A stretch of 64,000 bases of DNA from Mytilisepta virgata. Its lineage: Eukaryota > Mollusca > Bivalvia > Mytilida > Mytilidae. The stretch covers positions 26,505,139 to 26,569,138 of the forward strand of contig CM051512.1 of the NCBI GenBank assembly GCA_028015205.1, in the 5' to 3' direction. The translations under genes were made by a program, and so were the position numbers. The notes under the pieces were generated by a model. The model was not told the origin of the DNA. It saw only the letters and a program-made list of their open reading frames with translations, and made no database searches. Below, in pieces: positions 22,488 to 33,365 of this stretch. Numbering within the stretch: the stretch's first letter is position 1; each line of letters begins with the position of its first letter.

Positions 22488-24146
22488 ATGGCTAAGAACA
22501 CTACATCTAGCATGACCTTAGAAACACTTAATGACGACATGGCGTCACGGCTACTTCCTGTTATGGTAATTGTTGGAATTTATATGATGATTGGTCTATT
22601 CGGAAACCCTCTAGTTGCAATATATTATGGATTTTATGCGAAAAGCACTCCGTCGCATCATTTCATCTTAGTTCTTTCAATATTGGACCTAATCATGTGT
22701 CTTGTCGACATGCCATTAGAAATTGTCGATTTGCGATTTTACTATAATTTTGAAAGTGTTCCAGCTTGCAAGTGTCTCCGTTTCATCAGCTATTTCTGCA
22801 GTATCGCATCGGGATGTATACTATTAGCGATTGCAGTTGATCGTTTTAGGAAAATATGTCAACCATTTAAAGAACAAATTACACTGAAAATGACAAAAGT
22901 TATGATCGTATGTGCTATTGTTTTTGCAATGTTTGTTTCGTGGCCAAGTTTGGTATTTTATACAGTGGTGCAAGTAAACGTTACAAAAGTCCCGGCCTTA
23001 TCAGGATTTGATTGCACGTTGCTTAAAGACAACGAATACACTGCTTTGGTAACTGCATATAATGTTTTTCAATTTATTTGTTTTATTATTGCTATTACAT
23101 CCCTCATCGTTTTGTACTCATTAATCGGAAGAAAACTTTACCAGTTGCGGAGTTTCAAATTTTACGCATCAAAGGATACACAGAGGAGCGAGAAGGGAAA
23201 TCAGAGTTCTTCTTGTACAAGTTATAGTGATTCTGAACAACCAAAATCTATGCAATTACGGCATATGTCGTCAGATATTATTGAAATTCCGGACGAAATT
23301 GATGACAAACCTTTAGCGACAATTAAAGTGCTCAGCAGCGGAAGTAGTTACTATGACAACAAAAGTCGACCAACATCCGGTTCTTCGGGTTATCGTTCCT
23401 CGTCTTTTAGTTCGAGAGGATCCAAAGTTCATCCAGATACATTGAAGCACTCTGCGTCGAGTAGGTCAGAAATAAGAATTCCTCGAACGAAGTCGGACAT
23501 TACCAACGGAATAGTGCGGGTACCTCGAACGAGATCTGATGTCACAAATGGAGCAGTGCGAGGAGTTTCGATAAGCAGCATAGAAATCCCAAAAGGTTTA
23601 AGGGGTGGGTCAGTCAAACATGCATTTTCGGAAAGATCAATTATGAGTAAGTTTGGATCGACAACATCAGGCGTGTCCTACCTCTCTGGCTTGACCGAAT
23701 ACAGTGACACCTATTTCGTTCCAGAAACAGAAACTCGCGATGCCAAACCGACAGGGGAAATAGACGATAGTGGCAATAAATTAAAATCCCAAAATATACG
23801 CACTACAAAATATACTGTTATCATGTTGTCAATAACCATAACATTTGTCTTGACTTACCTACCTTATCTTGGTTTGATAACATGGCGGACGCTCGAAGAA
23901 GACAGGCTTTCCGAAATAATGACAAAATCGGAACTTGTTGCACTTGAATTGTTTTTAAGGTCATTCTTAATTAGCAGTATCGTTAATCCTTTCATATACG
24001 GTTTTTTAAATACTGGATTCCGGAAGTTCGTTGATAATTTAATCAAAAAGTGTTGTTTCTGCTGCCCTTGTTCCAACAGAACGTTAGTAAAGTCTCGGGA
24101 AATGGAATTTTCATGCTCTTCTGAATCTAGAAATAAAAACACGTGA
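22488..24146 (+). CDS. Class A (rhodopsin-like) G-protein-coupled receptor, intronless
   Basis: 552 aa with seven hydrophobic segments: TM1 ~22-49 (GNPLV, N40), TM2 ~58-81 (LSILDL, D67), TM3 ~96-119 ending DRF (118-120, in place of DRY), TM4 ~136-160 (W152), TM5 ~186-214, TM6 ~442-467 and TM7 ~482-506 with NPFIY (500-504). Cysteines near the top of TM3 (C94/C96) and in loop 2 (C176) can form the usual disulfide. N-glycosylation sites are seen at the N-terminus (NTT, residue 4) and in loop 2 (NVT). The third intracellular loop is about 220 residues, Ser-rich, with two tandem 14-residue repeats (330-343 and 344-357, PRT(K/R)SD(I/V)TNG). TM6 lacks the usual CWxP. The tail KKCCFCCPC is a likely palmitoylation site. 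It probably belongs to a lophotrochozoan expansion of peptide-receptor-like GPCRs; ligand unknown. A poly(A) signal candidate is AATAAA at 24211. Confidence 0.9.
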   Translation: MAKNTTSSMTLETLNDDMASRLLPVMVIVGIYMMIGLFGNPLVAIYYGFYAKSTPSHHFILVLSILDLIMCLVDMPLEIVDLRFYYNFESVPACKCLRFISYFCSIASGCILLAIAVDRFRKICQPFKEQITLKMTKVMIVCAIVFAMFVSWPSLVFYTVVQVNVTKVPALSGFDCTLLKDNEYTALVTAYNVFQFICFIIAITSLIVLYSLIGRKLYQLRSFKFYASKDTQRSEKGNQSSSCTSYSDSEQPKSMQLRHMSSDIIEIPDEIDDKPLATIKVLSSGSSYYDNKSRPTSGSSGYRSSSFSSRGSKVHPDTLKHSASSRSEIRIPRTKSDITNGIVRVPRTRSDVTNGAVRGVSISSIEIPKGLRGGSVKHAFSERSIMSKFGSTTSGVSYLSGLTEYSDTYFVPETETRDAKPTGEIDDSGNKLKSQNIRTTKYTVIMLSITITFVLTYLPYLGLITWRTLEEDRLSEIMTKSELVALELFLRSFLISSIVNPFIYGFLNTGFRKFVDNLIKKCCFCCPCSNRTLVKSREMEFSCSSESRNKNT

Positions 24147-24219
24147 TACAACCGAATTATAATGATATGTAGTACATGTACGTAATTAGATTAATTAAGG
24201 GACGGTTAAAAATAAAAAT

Positions 24220-25553
24220 TATCAGCTTTTGCATTTATTCCCTATTTGCAGTTATTGGACGTTGTCTTCCATTTGCACGAGTTATCTTTCCTGACAGAAG
24301 GTGTCTTGTATTTAACATAATGGGCAAATTATTTTAATTGATTTAAGTAATTATTGAAATGGGGAAGGCAGTCTTCAAACTTTACAAAGGTGGGAAAATA
24401 TATCTAAAATATATCATTAATGTTATTGCGGGATATTGATGCAAAGAAAAGATATTTTGCAGAAAAATTACAATTTGTCCATTGATGTCTATAGAAGAAC
24501 AGATACCTGTGTAAATAGGAGATAACTCGCATGTACCAAATATGGGGAATAACGATACGTGAATCAATATTAAGAAAATTGAAGTAAAATAAACTCCAAA
24601 ACAAAGTTTGTTAGTTTTTTTTGATATTCATTCATCAGGTACCTGTGCCGAAAAAATCTTAACAAATACAAGAAAAAAGAGTTTGTGCAACGCATAAATA
24701 GTTTCTTCCTCTAGACAAAAGATCGAATATGCATTGATAAAAACGGATGTCTATCAGTACTCTCTGTAGCGCTTGGAATTTTTAAACTAGTAACAGAATC
24801 TGGACCGTTAAGTTCTCTTATCAGAACAATAGCAGCATTTTTTTAATGTCCACAATTTTTTATATCATTCTATATATTAATACCGCTTTAACTCTTTTAA
24901 CATAATTAAGCTATTTAATTTATCACACTTTTGTCAATTGTCTTTGAATTAAGCTATATGTCAAACTTATTTGTATATAAAAATCTCACGACATCAAAGG
25001 ATTCATTTTGTATCCTCTTTCAGATGCAAAAACACTACAAAAGGTCATTTGCGAAATATATTTTTGCTCATTTAACAGATTTTGTTGAGTATAATAATAT
25101 TCATTACAGCTATCACTATTATATCCCTCAACTTTTCTCAAAGTAAAACTAATTAATATCTCTATCATCATTATTGTAAGCACGAGAGGAAAGTGATTCT
25201 TGACTATTAATTACCCATTTTGATATTGAATTTTAACCTTGCATATTTATATCCATTGTAGACACGCCCTCTTATTTCACAAATTCATAACAATTGGTTA
25301 TGATTAAAGTTTTACAATATGCTGATTAATTTCAAAATGTGGGGGGTGTGATTCGATAAAATAATTCCCGTGTGAAGTATGTGTATTACTCCATTTAAAT
25401 ACACACACTAATAATTGAAAAATCTGTTTCGAACAAATATTTGCTATGAAAGAGATAGTTCAAAGTGCATTTTGCGGCTATAATAGTTTACAATTAACTA
25501 GAAATGAACACACACATTATGGAAATGATATTACACCGAATCACATTCTTGGA
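24220..25553. other. Intergenic, no gene recognised
   Basis: AT-rich sequence with overlapping chance frames at 24382-24604 and 24931-25183. Nothing conserved is seen. Confidence 0.55.
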
Positions 25554-25800
25554 ATGGACAAATGTACCTAAGGAGCCAACAAAAAACGCAATCCATTAGA
25601 CCGTCAAACCCATGGAGACAAATGAACAACCACAAGCACAACAAATAAATATTGATAATTAAAAAACAAGGAACAACACGAACTCCTAAAAAAACCAGGA
25701 GTGAACGCAGGTGCTTCGGAAGGGTAAGCAGTTCCTGCTCCGTACACAGCAGCAGTCGTGAAGTTCAACAAAGTCAATCCGGTGTTCTTAAATAAAGCAG
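25554..25800 (+). repeat. Dispersed repeat R1, long copy
   Basis: It begins GGACAAATGTACCTAAGGAG and runs through CACAAGCACAACAAATAAAT and CCAGGAGTGAACGCAGGTGC to AAGTTCAACAAAGTC. It is the longest copy in the window. Confidence 0.8.
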
Positions 25801-26044
25801 GATCATGTAAATATATAACTTTATGAGTTGCTATGCATGAGAGCCATAAGTAGGCGTGAGACATTCCTCGTCCCCTTTGACTGCAGAAGGACTGGACTCT
25901 ATCAACATTTTTGCAGAATTACAAATATATGTCTGAATGACACGATTTTTGAAATTGTTTCATCCGATTTTCATTTACAATTTTAACAGAACAAGGCATA
26001 GCATACGTCTTTTATATCCTTTTATTTTGTTCTCTGATATCTGA

Positions 26045-26388
26045 TGGATGGATGGATGAATTATTGTTTAACGTCCAGTGGCAACCAGGTGCATATCAGG
26101 ACGAGAATATGTTGATATGATAATGGATATGATCCCTGCTTTGTACTAGACCGACACGCTAAGTCGGATTTTTAATGTGCTAGCTCACGGGGTAACTGTC
26201 CGCAGGAAGACATATCACCTCACTCGGACACATTATACTGATTCCGAGCCGACCAGTCTTTGCTTTTACTCCTAGATGCCGCGTGCTTGGCGGAGAAGCA
26301 GCAAATACCAATTTTGATGTCTTTGGTTTGAACCCGCGACCTTCCGCACTTGGGGCGAGCACGCTACCACGAGACCACCGAGGCGGTA
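26045..26388 (-). mobile_element. Full-length tRNA-derived SINE, family 1, with target-site duplication
   Basis: On the minus strand the head reads ACCGCCTCGGTGGTCTCGTG, then GTAGCGTGCTCG (A box), with a mutated B box (GGGTTCAAACC). The body contains TTGGTATTTGCTGCTTCTCC and ends in GTTAAACAATAATTC and a GGAT repeat. It is flanked by the perfect 12-bp direct repeat TCTGATATCTGA at 26033-26044 and 26389-26400. Confidence 0.85.
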
Positions 26389-26400
26389 TCTGATATCTGA

Positions 26401-28260
26401 AGACTACACCATACGCAAGGATGTTAACCTGCCATTTATATGAAGAACGGAAACCACATTACATATATATTTTTTCCAGACTAGTAGTAGTATGCGCAAA
26501 GTGGGATAACTCAAATTTTATAAGCATGATACAGTTAGTAACAAACTTTTTATTTGGTAGCCAATATGGTCTTAATGTTAGTGAAACATATCTCTAAGAA
26601 ATTAAAGACTGCTAAAGTGTCTATGTTGTCGTGGGAGAAATACTATAACCGATTTTGATGTTTTAATGCTTTAAGAATACTTCATCAGAATCTGCAATAA
26701 CTGTTCACTCTGATATATCATTACATCAAGAGATCTTTTAGATTGTTATGTTATAAACTTATATATAAATATTTGAGTTATTCCCCTTTGTACATAACAA
26801 TATCAGTGACGAAAACGTAATTAACCATGAAATATATATATAACATAATTATTTATTTCAATGGTGGGTTGTTTGCTTATGGTTGATAAAATATTTCTGG
26901 AGTGCACTCAGATGTCCTACTACTTCTTCCAATTGTACAAAGAGGCGTCTGGGATCATGGGAATCTGCGAAATACCCGTTTCACAGCTAAGTGTCATTTC
27001 TCGTTTTGTACCCACAATATTTTAATACATTTAGCCAATCTCCGAAACAGAGGCTCTTGTATCTCCTACGTCGTTGATTGAAGTAGGAGATACAAGAGCT
27101 CTGTTTCGGAGATTGATATTTGGTGGCCAAGTGTCTGGTGTTGGTGAAACATACAACAATAAGAAGAGGACTGTAGAATGTGTAGATAACATATTGCTAT
27201 CATTTTGTGGGAAGGAATTCAAAATATAAAACGTCTATGACTAACTGGGCATGGAACAAGTAATGTCGAACGTAAGGAATGCGAATAGCATCCTAGTGTG
27301 GATAGACAAATTACTGAACATTGCTTTCAAGTAGTACCTCAGATTCTCTAGTTTGTGTTCAATCTCCTTTGATCTCCATTATATCCTTCAATCAATTCAA
27401 TCGAAATGCGACCTAATATTGTATGAGGGGTGTACAAATGGTGCGTATGAAGCTCCAAATCTACGACCATAGAAATAATATAATGTAAATGAGTGAAAAT
27501 AAAAAAACAAACAAAAATCAAAACTAAATAAAACTAAAACAAGTATCCTGATACTTTATACATATACAATGTATAAACAGTTTTTAAATATTTTACAATG
27601 ACACCAAAAAATCGTAAAAAATCAAAACTTTTGATACAATTTATGGTAAGTTGAAGGCTATTAATTCAATGATTATTTAATTTCTTTTTTACAATCTGTT
27701 TCAACGGAACATATTTTATATATTTATATATACAAGATGAAGCAGGAAATCAGTTGTGTTTCGTCAGAATACATTTACCGAAAAATTAAGAGTCCAAATA
27801 CCAACACCCACTAGTTTTTTTCTGTTATCACCCTACCTGGACATTATTCCCACCAGTCTTTGATAAAAATGATTAATGCTGCAAAAATAAAACAAAAATA
27901 CGAAATTGATTTGATTTGTTACGCAGTGGTGTATCTTGGACTGTTACTCTTATTGAAATGTGTTACATAATGGTTCCTAGCTATTACCCACCTTATGCTA
28001 GTTATGATAGCTTACATAACAGAGGGGGAAAAACTAGAAAAAATATACATGGCTATGTGCGTGCATGAATTCATGCTACGTTAAAATGCTAACGCAAGAT
28101 AGCAGTAAGTTCAAATTTAAAGGATACTTAAGAATTCACACACTCAAAGCATACTTATATACAATAGATATTCTTTTTCAGCTTTGAATTCCAAAGTATA
28201 CTCTATTTTATCACTTTCTCTTTTTTTTTTTTTCTTTTTTTTTTATTCAACTTGAAAATC
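26401..28260. other. Intergenic, gene-poor
   Basis: No exon recognised. It holds the hairpin at 27036-27115, a CTGATGA-containing decayed repeat on the minus strand near 26650-26690, and A/T-rich filler. Confidence 0.5.
27036..27115. repeat. 80-bp near-perfect hairpin
   Basis: 27036-27069 and 27083-27115 are inverse complements over 33 bp with one bulged G. The loop is 13 nt. The stem carries CTCCGAAACAGAG and CTCTTGTATCTCCTAC. It could be a very short MITE or a small-RNA precursor-like hairpin. Confidence 0.85.
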
Positions 28261-28299
28261 TACGGAGCCCCGCAGGGGACACGACAAGAAAAAAAATTA

Positions 28300-28490
28300 T
28301 ATCGTTATCTCGATTTATGATATCGTTATCACGATTTATGATATCGTTATCTCGATTTATCATATCGTTATCACGATTTATCATATCGTTATCTCGATTT
28401 ATTATATCGTTATCTCGATTTATTATATCGTTATATCAATTTGTTATATCGTTATCTCGATTTATGATATCGTTATTTCGATGCAATATT
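28300..28490. repeat. 21-bp tandem array, left arm of the foldback element
   Basis: About nine units of ATATCGTTATCTCGATTTAT with small variants. The open frame across it (MISLSRF repeats) is an artefact. The matching inverse array is at 31665-31885. Confidence 0.9.
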
Positions 28491-28859
28491 GTTACTTAAA
28501 TACGTGTCCACTACCAATGCAAACACATACACAATTAAGTTCACCATTAACAGATACTTTCTGAGTCAATTACCATTTGTATAATTTATGATTTATAATG
28601 CCAATACAAATAGTCGAGAAAATCATCTCTTAGTCTTCCAGTGTTTCGGTTTAGGTTTCAAGAACCAAGGCATATCCTCACTAGGCACTCCTAGCCTTTT
28701 ATTCATTAAAAAGACATGTAAATGTGTTGCAGCCAATCACATATTACTATTAATTTTCAAAAGAAGAGGTATGGGGTACGACACCGGTCGTCTCTTTCCA
28801 TGAAAGTGTCTTGCATTTATTTCGTTTAAACGAATTTTTCAATATGATACGAAAAATAA

Positions 28860-28975
28860 ATCCAAGATTCACATCCCACTAGTATTTACAACAAGATATA
28901 ACCCGACTCTTCGGCAATTAGGAAGGGCTATTAAGAAGCATTGGTATAATATCCATAATGATGAACAGATCCGAA
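28860..28975 (+). pseudogene. Penelope-type RT fragment inside the foldback element
   Basis: One frame reads KIHIPLVFTTRYNPTLRQLG then RAIKKHWYNI, which resembles the PLV(T)TYNP...KKHW segment upstream of the Penelope-like linker. No start or stop belongs to it. It is a fragment only. Confidence 0.5.
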
Positions 28976-29809
28976 AATGATGAACAGAGCAACAGAATCA
29001 TCAATAGACCGCCCGAGTTTCTAAAATATGCAAAATGCATTTATCCAAAAGAGCTACATTTTAAATTATTCCGATATATCAACTTACACGGCAGCCATTT
29101 TGAAAATAGTGGCCATCTTTGATATTTTGAAATGATTGTCTATAGAATTTTCGATGAAGCTGAACAAATCTACGCTAAAATTAAATCTGTCAAGAATTGG
29201 TTTCTATTTTTTAAGATTTTTAAAAATTTGATAGCGGCCGCTTCAAAAATGGCGGCCATCTTGGACTTTTTAGTATGACGAGGCATTACCTCAGATGGTT
29301 CCATATTTTTGTTCTAATTTTGGTTTCAATAGATTGAGCCGTTTTCGAGAACACTCTGCAAAAATAAACAGCTACTGAAGAAAGAAGAATAATAATAAAT
29401 AGTCGTAATGAGTCCTCGACTACGCCCACGACCGTCGCATTGCAAAAAAACAAACCATAATATGCATCATCAACGTCGTTCCTCTGTTAACCTTAAAGAT
29501 CTACAGACAATATTAAAAAATAATGGGCGACATTTTTTATTCATCAGACTTTGTTCAATTCCTACTTCTCAATTACATAAGATTTATCAGAAATGTGCTT
29601 TTGCTTCATTCTATAATCCATCTTATAAATGTTCAAAAATTATTTATTCGTTTTTGGCAAAAGTGTGCATCGACAGGTCATTGGGATTCCTATGGGTACA
29701 AACTCTTATTGCCGACTTATTTTGATACTGTTACGTACAGTCTTTCATGAAAAAAAAAATTAAGTGTAAAATACAGAATCATGATAAATTAATTGACACT
29801 TATAACAAT

Positions 29810-30110
29810 AATAATATACTTACTGTTGATAACCTCGAGTTTCTTAAATATGCAAGAGACACTCATCCAAAAAAGCTACATTTGAACAAAAATAATAGGA
29901 ATAGTAAATGCTGTTCTTGTTTAGATCTTACTATAAATATCTAAAATGGAGAGATACGTACTAAAATTTATGACAAAAGGGACGATTTTAATTTTCCAGT
30001 GACTAGTTTCCCCTTTCTTGATGGAGACATGACATTGGTACCATCGTATAGATTGTACATATCACAGCTTGGACGTTCTGCACGAATTGGGTACCCATTA
30101 AACCGGTTTA
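29810..30110 (+). pseudogene. Reverse-transcriptase-type retroelement fragment
   Basis: The frame reads LEFLKYARDTHPKKLHLN, then CLDLTINI, an in-frame stop, then IRTKIYDKRDDFNFPVTSFP and FLDGDMTLVPSYRLYISQLG. The DKRDDFNFP...YGV-ISQL-type pattern is familiar from retroelement RTs of invertebrates (recalled, not searched). A weaker second copy of the first part lies near 29010-29065. Inactive. Confidence 0.55.
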
Positions 30111-30696
30111 ACCCCGCCACTCTTCAGTGTCTGTACCAAGTTAGACTATCCTGAATCTCTGTTGTGTTCATGTTTGTGTTTTGTACACTTTTATTTTTTG
30201 TCCGGCGTTTTGTCAGATGGGATGCTTTGATTGATTGGTATGTTATTGTTGACTTTTCCTGTTATCCATTTTGTTGTTTGTTTATAAAAATATAAAAGAT
30301 TATCTCACAGAATACACTTAAATAAATTATCTATATAAAAGTAAAATTCTTTCAAACGAAATAATTGCAAGACACTTTCATGACTTTTTTATTGAAAGAG
30401 AGCATCACTGTCGTACCCCATTCCTCTTATATTAAAATAAAATTGTTATGTTATTGGCGGAAACACATTTTCATGTCTTCTTTATAGATGAGGATATGCC
30501 TTGGTTCTAAAAACCTAAACCGAAACACTGAACAACTATGACTCGACTAGTACTATTGGAATTATAAATTATAAATGAAACAAATGGTAATTAACTTAGA
30601 AATTATTTGCTAATAATGAACCTAATTGGGTATTTGTTTGGATTGTTAGTGGATAGGTATTAAACTAACAATATTGCATCGAAATAACAATATAAC

Positions 30697-31650
30697 TAGA
30701 GGCTCCCAAGAGCCTGTATCGCTCACCTGGACTATGTCCATCTTGACTGGCAGCCTGAAAAATTGCTCTCAAGTTCCAATTGGCTCACTGGTTTTTAAAC
30801 AAGAAGATCATTCAGTGAACTTTCCCATTAGGTCCTATGTTAAACTAAGTTCATTTCTGCCATCAATCTCGGATGGTGGACAGGAACATCGTATATACTC
30901 CTGAAAGAGGATCGACTAAGGACCATTGCTGCCGAGTTTTGTTCCAATTGGCCAAGTGGTTTCAGACGAGAAGATCTTTATGTAGATTTCACAAAGTGTC
31001 TTATGTTTAAACTATGTTCGACTCTGGCGACTATCCTGGATGACGATCGAGCCATCGGATATAATTCTGAAAGAGAACAACCTAAGGACCATTGAAGCCC
31101 AGTTTTGTTCCAATTGGCCAAGTGGTTTCGGACAAGCAGATCTTTAAGTAAATTTCCCATAGGATCATATGTAAAACTATGTTCGCCTCTGGCGGTCATC
31201 TTGATAATGGAAGGGGTCATCGAATATACGTCTGAAAGAGGACCACCTTTTGTTCCAATTGGCCAAGTGGTTTCGGACAAGCAGATCTTTAAGTAAATTT
31301 CCTATAGGATCCTATGTAAAACTATGTTCGGCTCTGGCGGTCATCTTGGATAATGGGGGAGTCATTGGATATACGTTTGAAAGAGGACCACCTTGCTGTC
31401 TATTTTTGTTTCATTGGCCAAGTGCTTGCAGACAAAAATATCTTTATGTAAATTTCCCATAGGGTCCTATGTTAAACTAAGTTCGGCTCTGATGGCCATC
31501 TTGCATGACAGCCGCGGTCATCAGATATAATTCTGAAAGAGGACCGCCTAAGGACCATTGCAGCCAACGTTTGTTCCAATTGGCCCAATGGTTTCAGAGG
31601 AGAAGATCTAGAGACGTTTACGACGACGACGACGAGCCAGGTGAGCTAAT
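30697..31650. repeat. Insertion built of six ~145-168-bp tandem units
   Basis: Units begin GTTCCAATTGGCCAAGTGGT at about 30773, 30941, 31107, 31252, 31408 (diverged) and 31573. Each contains CATAGGATCCTATGT and CTGGCGGTCATCTTGGAT variants. The outer ends carry GCTCACCTGG (30720-30730) and its inverse CCAGGTGAGC (31637-31646), so the block may be an element with short inverted ends that landed in the right arm of the foldback element. Open frames here are by-products of the repeat. Confidence 0.75.
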
Positions 31651-32135
31651 AAACCGAGATATAATAACATAATAAATCGAAATAACGATATAATTAATTG
31701 AGATAACGATATAATAAATCGATATAACGATATAATAAATCGATATAACGATATAATAAATTGAGATAACGATATAATAAATCGATATAACGATATGATA
31801 AATCGAGATAACGATATCGTAATCGTGATAACGATATAATAAATCGAGATAACGATATAATAAATCGAGATAACGATATAATTTTTTTTCTTGTCGTGTC
31901 CCCTGCGGGGCTCCGTAAAAATCTAATTGCGTGGTTTATTAAGGATAAACACTTAATATAATAAAATCAATCTTATTTTTCTAATTTTCTGCGTATTGGA
32001 TATGATATAATGTATTCATACAAAAAAGGAACGGACAAAATATTATAGTATAGATTTAGCTTATAAAAGAAGATCAGCGTATCCATCATAAAAGACGACT
32101 AAGTACGAATTTGAATTTCAGAAGAAACCTGTAAA

Positions 32136-32370
32136 AAGAGGACAAATATACCTAAGGAAAAAACCAAAAAAACTCAATCCATTCGACAGACAAAACCCGG
32201 GAAGATAAATGAACAACCACAAGCACAACAAATATACACTGATGGATGGATGAATTGTTGTTTAACGCCCAGTTAACAAACAAAAAAGAAAATTAACAAC
32301 ACGAATTAACTCCTATAAAAACCAGGAGAGAACTCAGGTGCTCCGGAAGGGTAAGCAGTTCCTGGTCTTA
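32136..32370 (+). repeat. Dispersed repeat R1, copy interrupted by a SINE tail fragment
   Basis: It starts GGACAAATATACCTAAGGAA and ends with AACCAGGAGAGAACTCAGGT, GCTCCGGAAGGGTAAGC. About 35 bp in the middle (32240-32275, GATGGATGGATGAATTG, TTTAACGCCCAGTT) match the tail of SINE family 1 in minus orientation. Confidence 0.75.
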
Positions 32371-32598
32371 AGAAAACGTGAACGTGAACTTGTTTTAATG
32401 AAAGATACAAACATCCTACTTTTATGAAATAAACCAGATTATTTAATAAAAGTGTTACGAACTTACTGTTTCTGTATTAGCCCCGTATAGATCAAGGGTG
32501 GCTGTATACAGATTTTTCCTGTATTGGTCCGGGCCGAAAAGTTGCGTTGATATTAGCGATGCTACGTCCTCAGACTTATGATATTGTTACATGGTTGT

Positions 32599-33365
32599 TT
32601 TGGAATTTGAATAGCCCCCTGGGGACCGAGCTACTAAGGGAGCATAAGGGTACATTATTCCTTTGTCACGCAACTCCTCTCGGGTTATTTGGAATACTTA
32701 ACTGAAAGTTGACACAGTAATTGCCCTGTCAATGTAGATTGTGCAACAGGTTTCGGAATTTGAAAAGCACCCCCGGGGCCGGGCTACACAGGCAGCCTAA
32801 GGGTACATTATTCCTTTGTCACGCAACTCCTCTCAGGTTATTTGAAATACGGAACTGTATGTTGACTCAGTAATTGCTCTGTCAATGTAGATTGTGCCAA
32901 ATTTTCGGAATTTGAATAGCACCCCCGGGGGCGGAGCTACACAGGCAGCCTAAGGGTACATTATTCTTTTGTCACGCAAATTCTCTCAGGTTATTTGGAA
33001 TACGGAACTGAAAGTTGGCTCAGCAATTGTCATACCAATGTAGAGTGTGCCAAAGGTTTCGGAATATTAATAGCGCCTCTCGATGCCAAGCTACTTGGTC
33101 GGCCTTTGGGTACATTATTCCTTTGTCGCGCAACTCCTCTCACGTTATTTGGAATATGGAACTGGAAGTTGGCTCAGTAATTGCCGTCCCAATGTAGTTT
33201 CGGAATTTGAATAGCGCCCCTTTGGGCCTAGCTACACAGGTAGCCTAAGGGTACATTATTCAGTTGTCATGCAACTCCTCTCATGTTATTTGGAATGCGG
33301 AATTGAAAGTTGGCTCAGTAATTGTACCACTAATTTAGATTGTGCTAAAGGTTTCGGAATTGTTT
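32599..33365. repeat. Tandem array, five units of ~152 bp
   Basis: Units start at GTTTCGGAATTTGAATAGC-like words near 32599, 32751, 32903, 33056 and 33198, with a last boundary near 33351. Each contains CTAAGGGTACATTATTCC, TTGTCACGCAACTCCTCTC and GAACTGAAAGTTGGCTCAG variants. The spacing of one unit is 142 bp. Open frames at 32995-33197 are by-products. Confidence 0.9.

Larger units (their letters stand above)
28261..31917. mobile_element. 3.66-kb foldback element with long terminal inverted repeats
   Basis: The outermost ~55 bp are near-exact inverse complements: ACGGAGCCCCGCAGGGGACA, then CGACAAG, A run, TTATATCG. They are followed on both sides by arrays of a ~21-bp unit (TATCGTTATCTCGATTTA). 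A ~350-bp imperfect inverted repeat follows (about 28490-28840 against 30350-30690, roughly 75-80% identical by eye, sharing TGTTTCGGTTTAGGTTT and ACCAAGGCATATCCTCA). The flanks share AAAATCT, a 7-bp (8 with one mismatch) candidate target duplication. The interior holds retroelement fragments and no recognised DNA transposase. Another repeat has inserted into the right arm (30697-31650). Confidence 0.8.

Noticed and set aside
28317..28499. Frame with repeated SLSRFII peptide and a CRISPR-like look
   Set aside because: The 21-bp units are directly tandem without unique spacers, form one arm of an inverted-repeat element, and the genome is eukaryotic.
30674..31462. Several frames on both strands reading FQLAKWFRTSRSLSKFPIG-like peptides
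   Set aside because: They come from the 145-168-bp tandem units; the same peptide recurs because the DNA repeats.
32995..33197. Two overlapping 60-codon frames
   Set aside because: By-products of the 152-bp tandem array.
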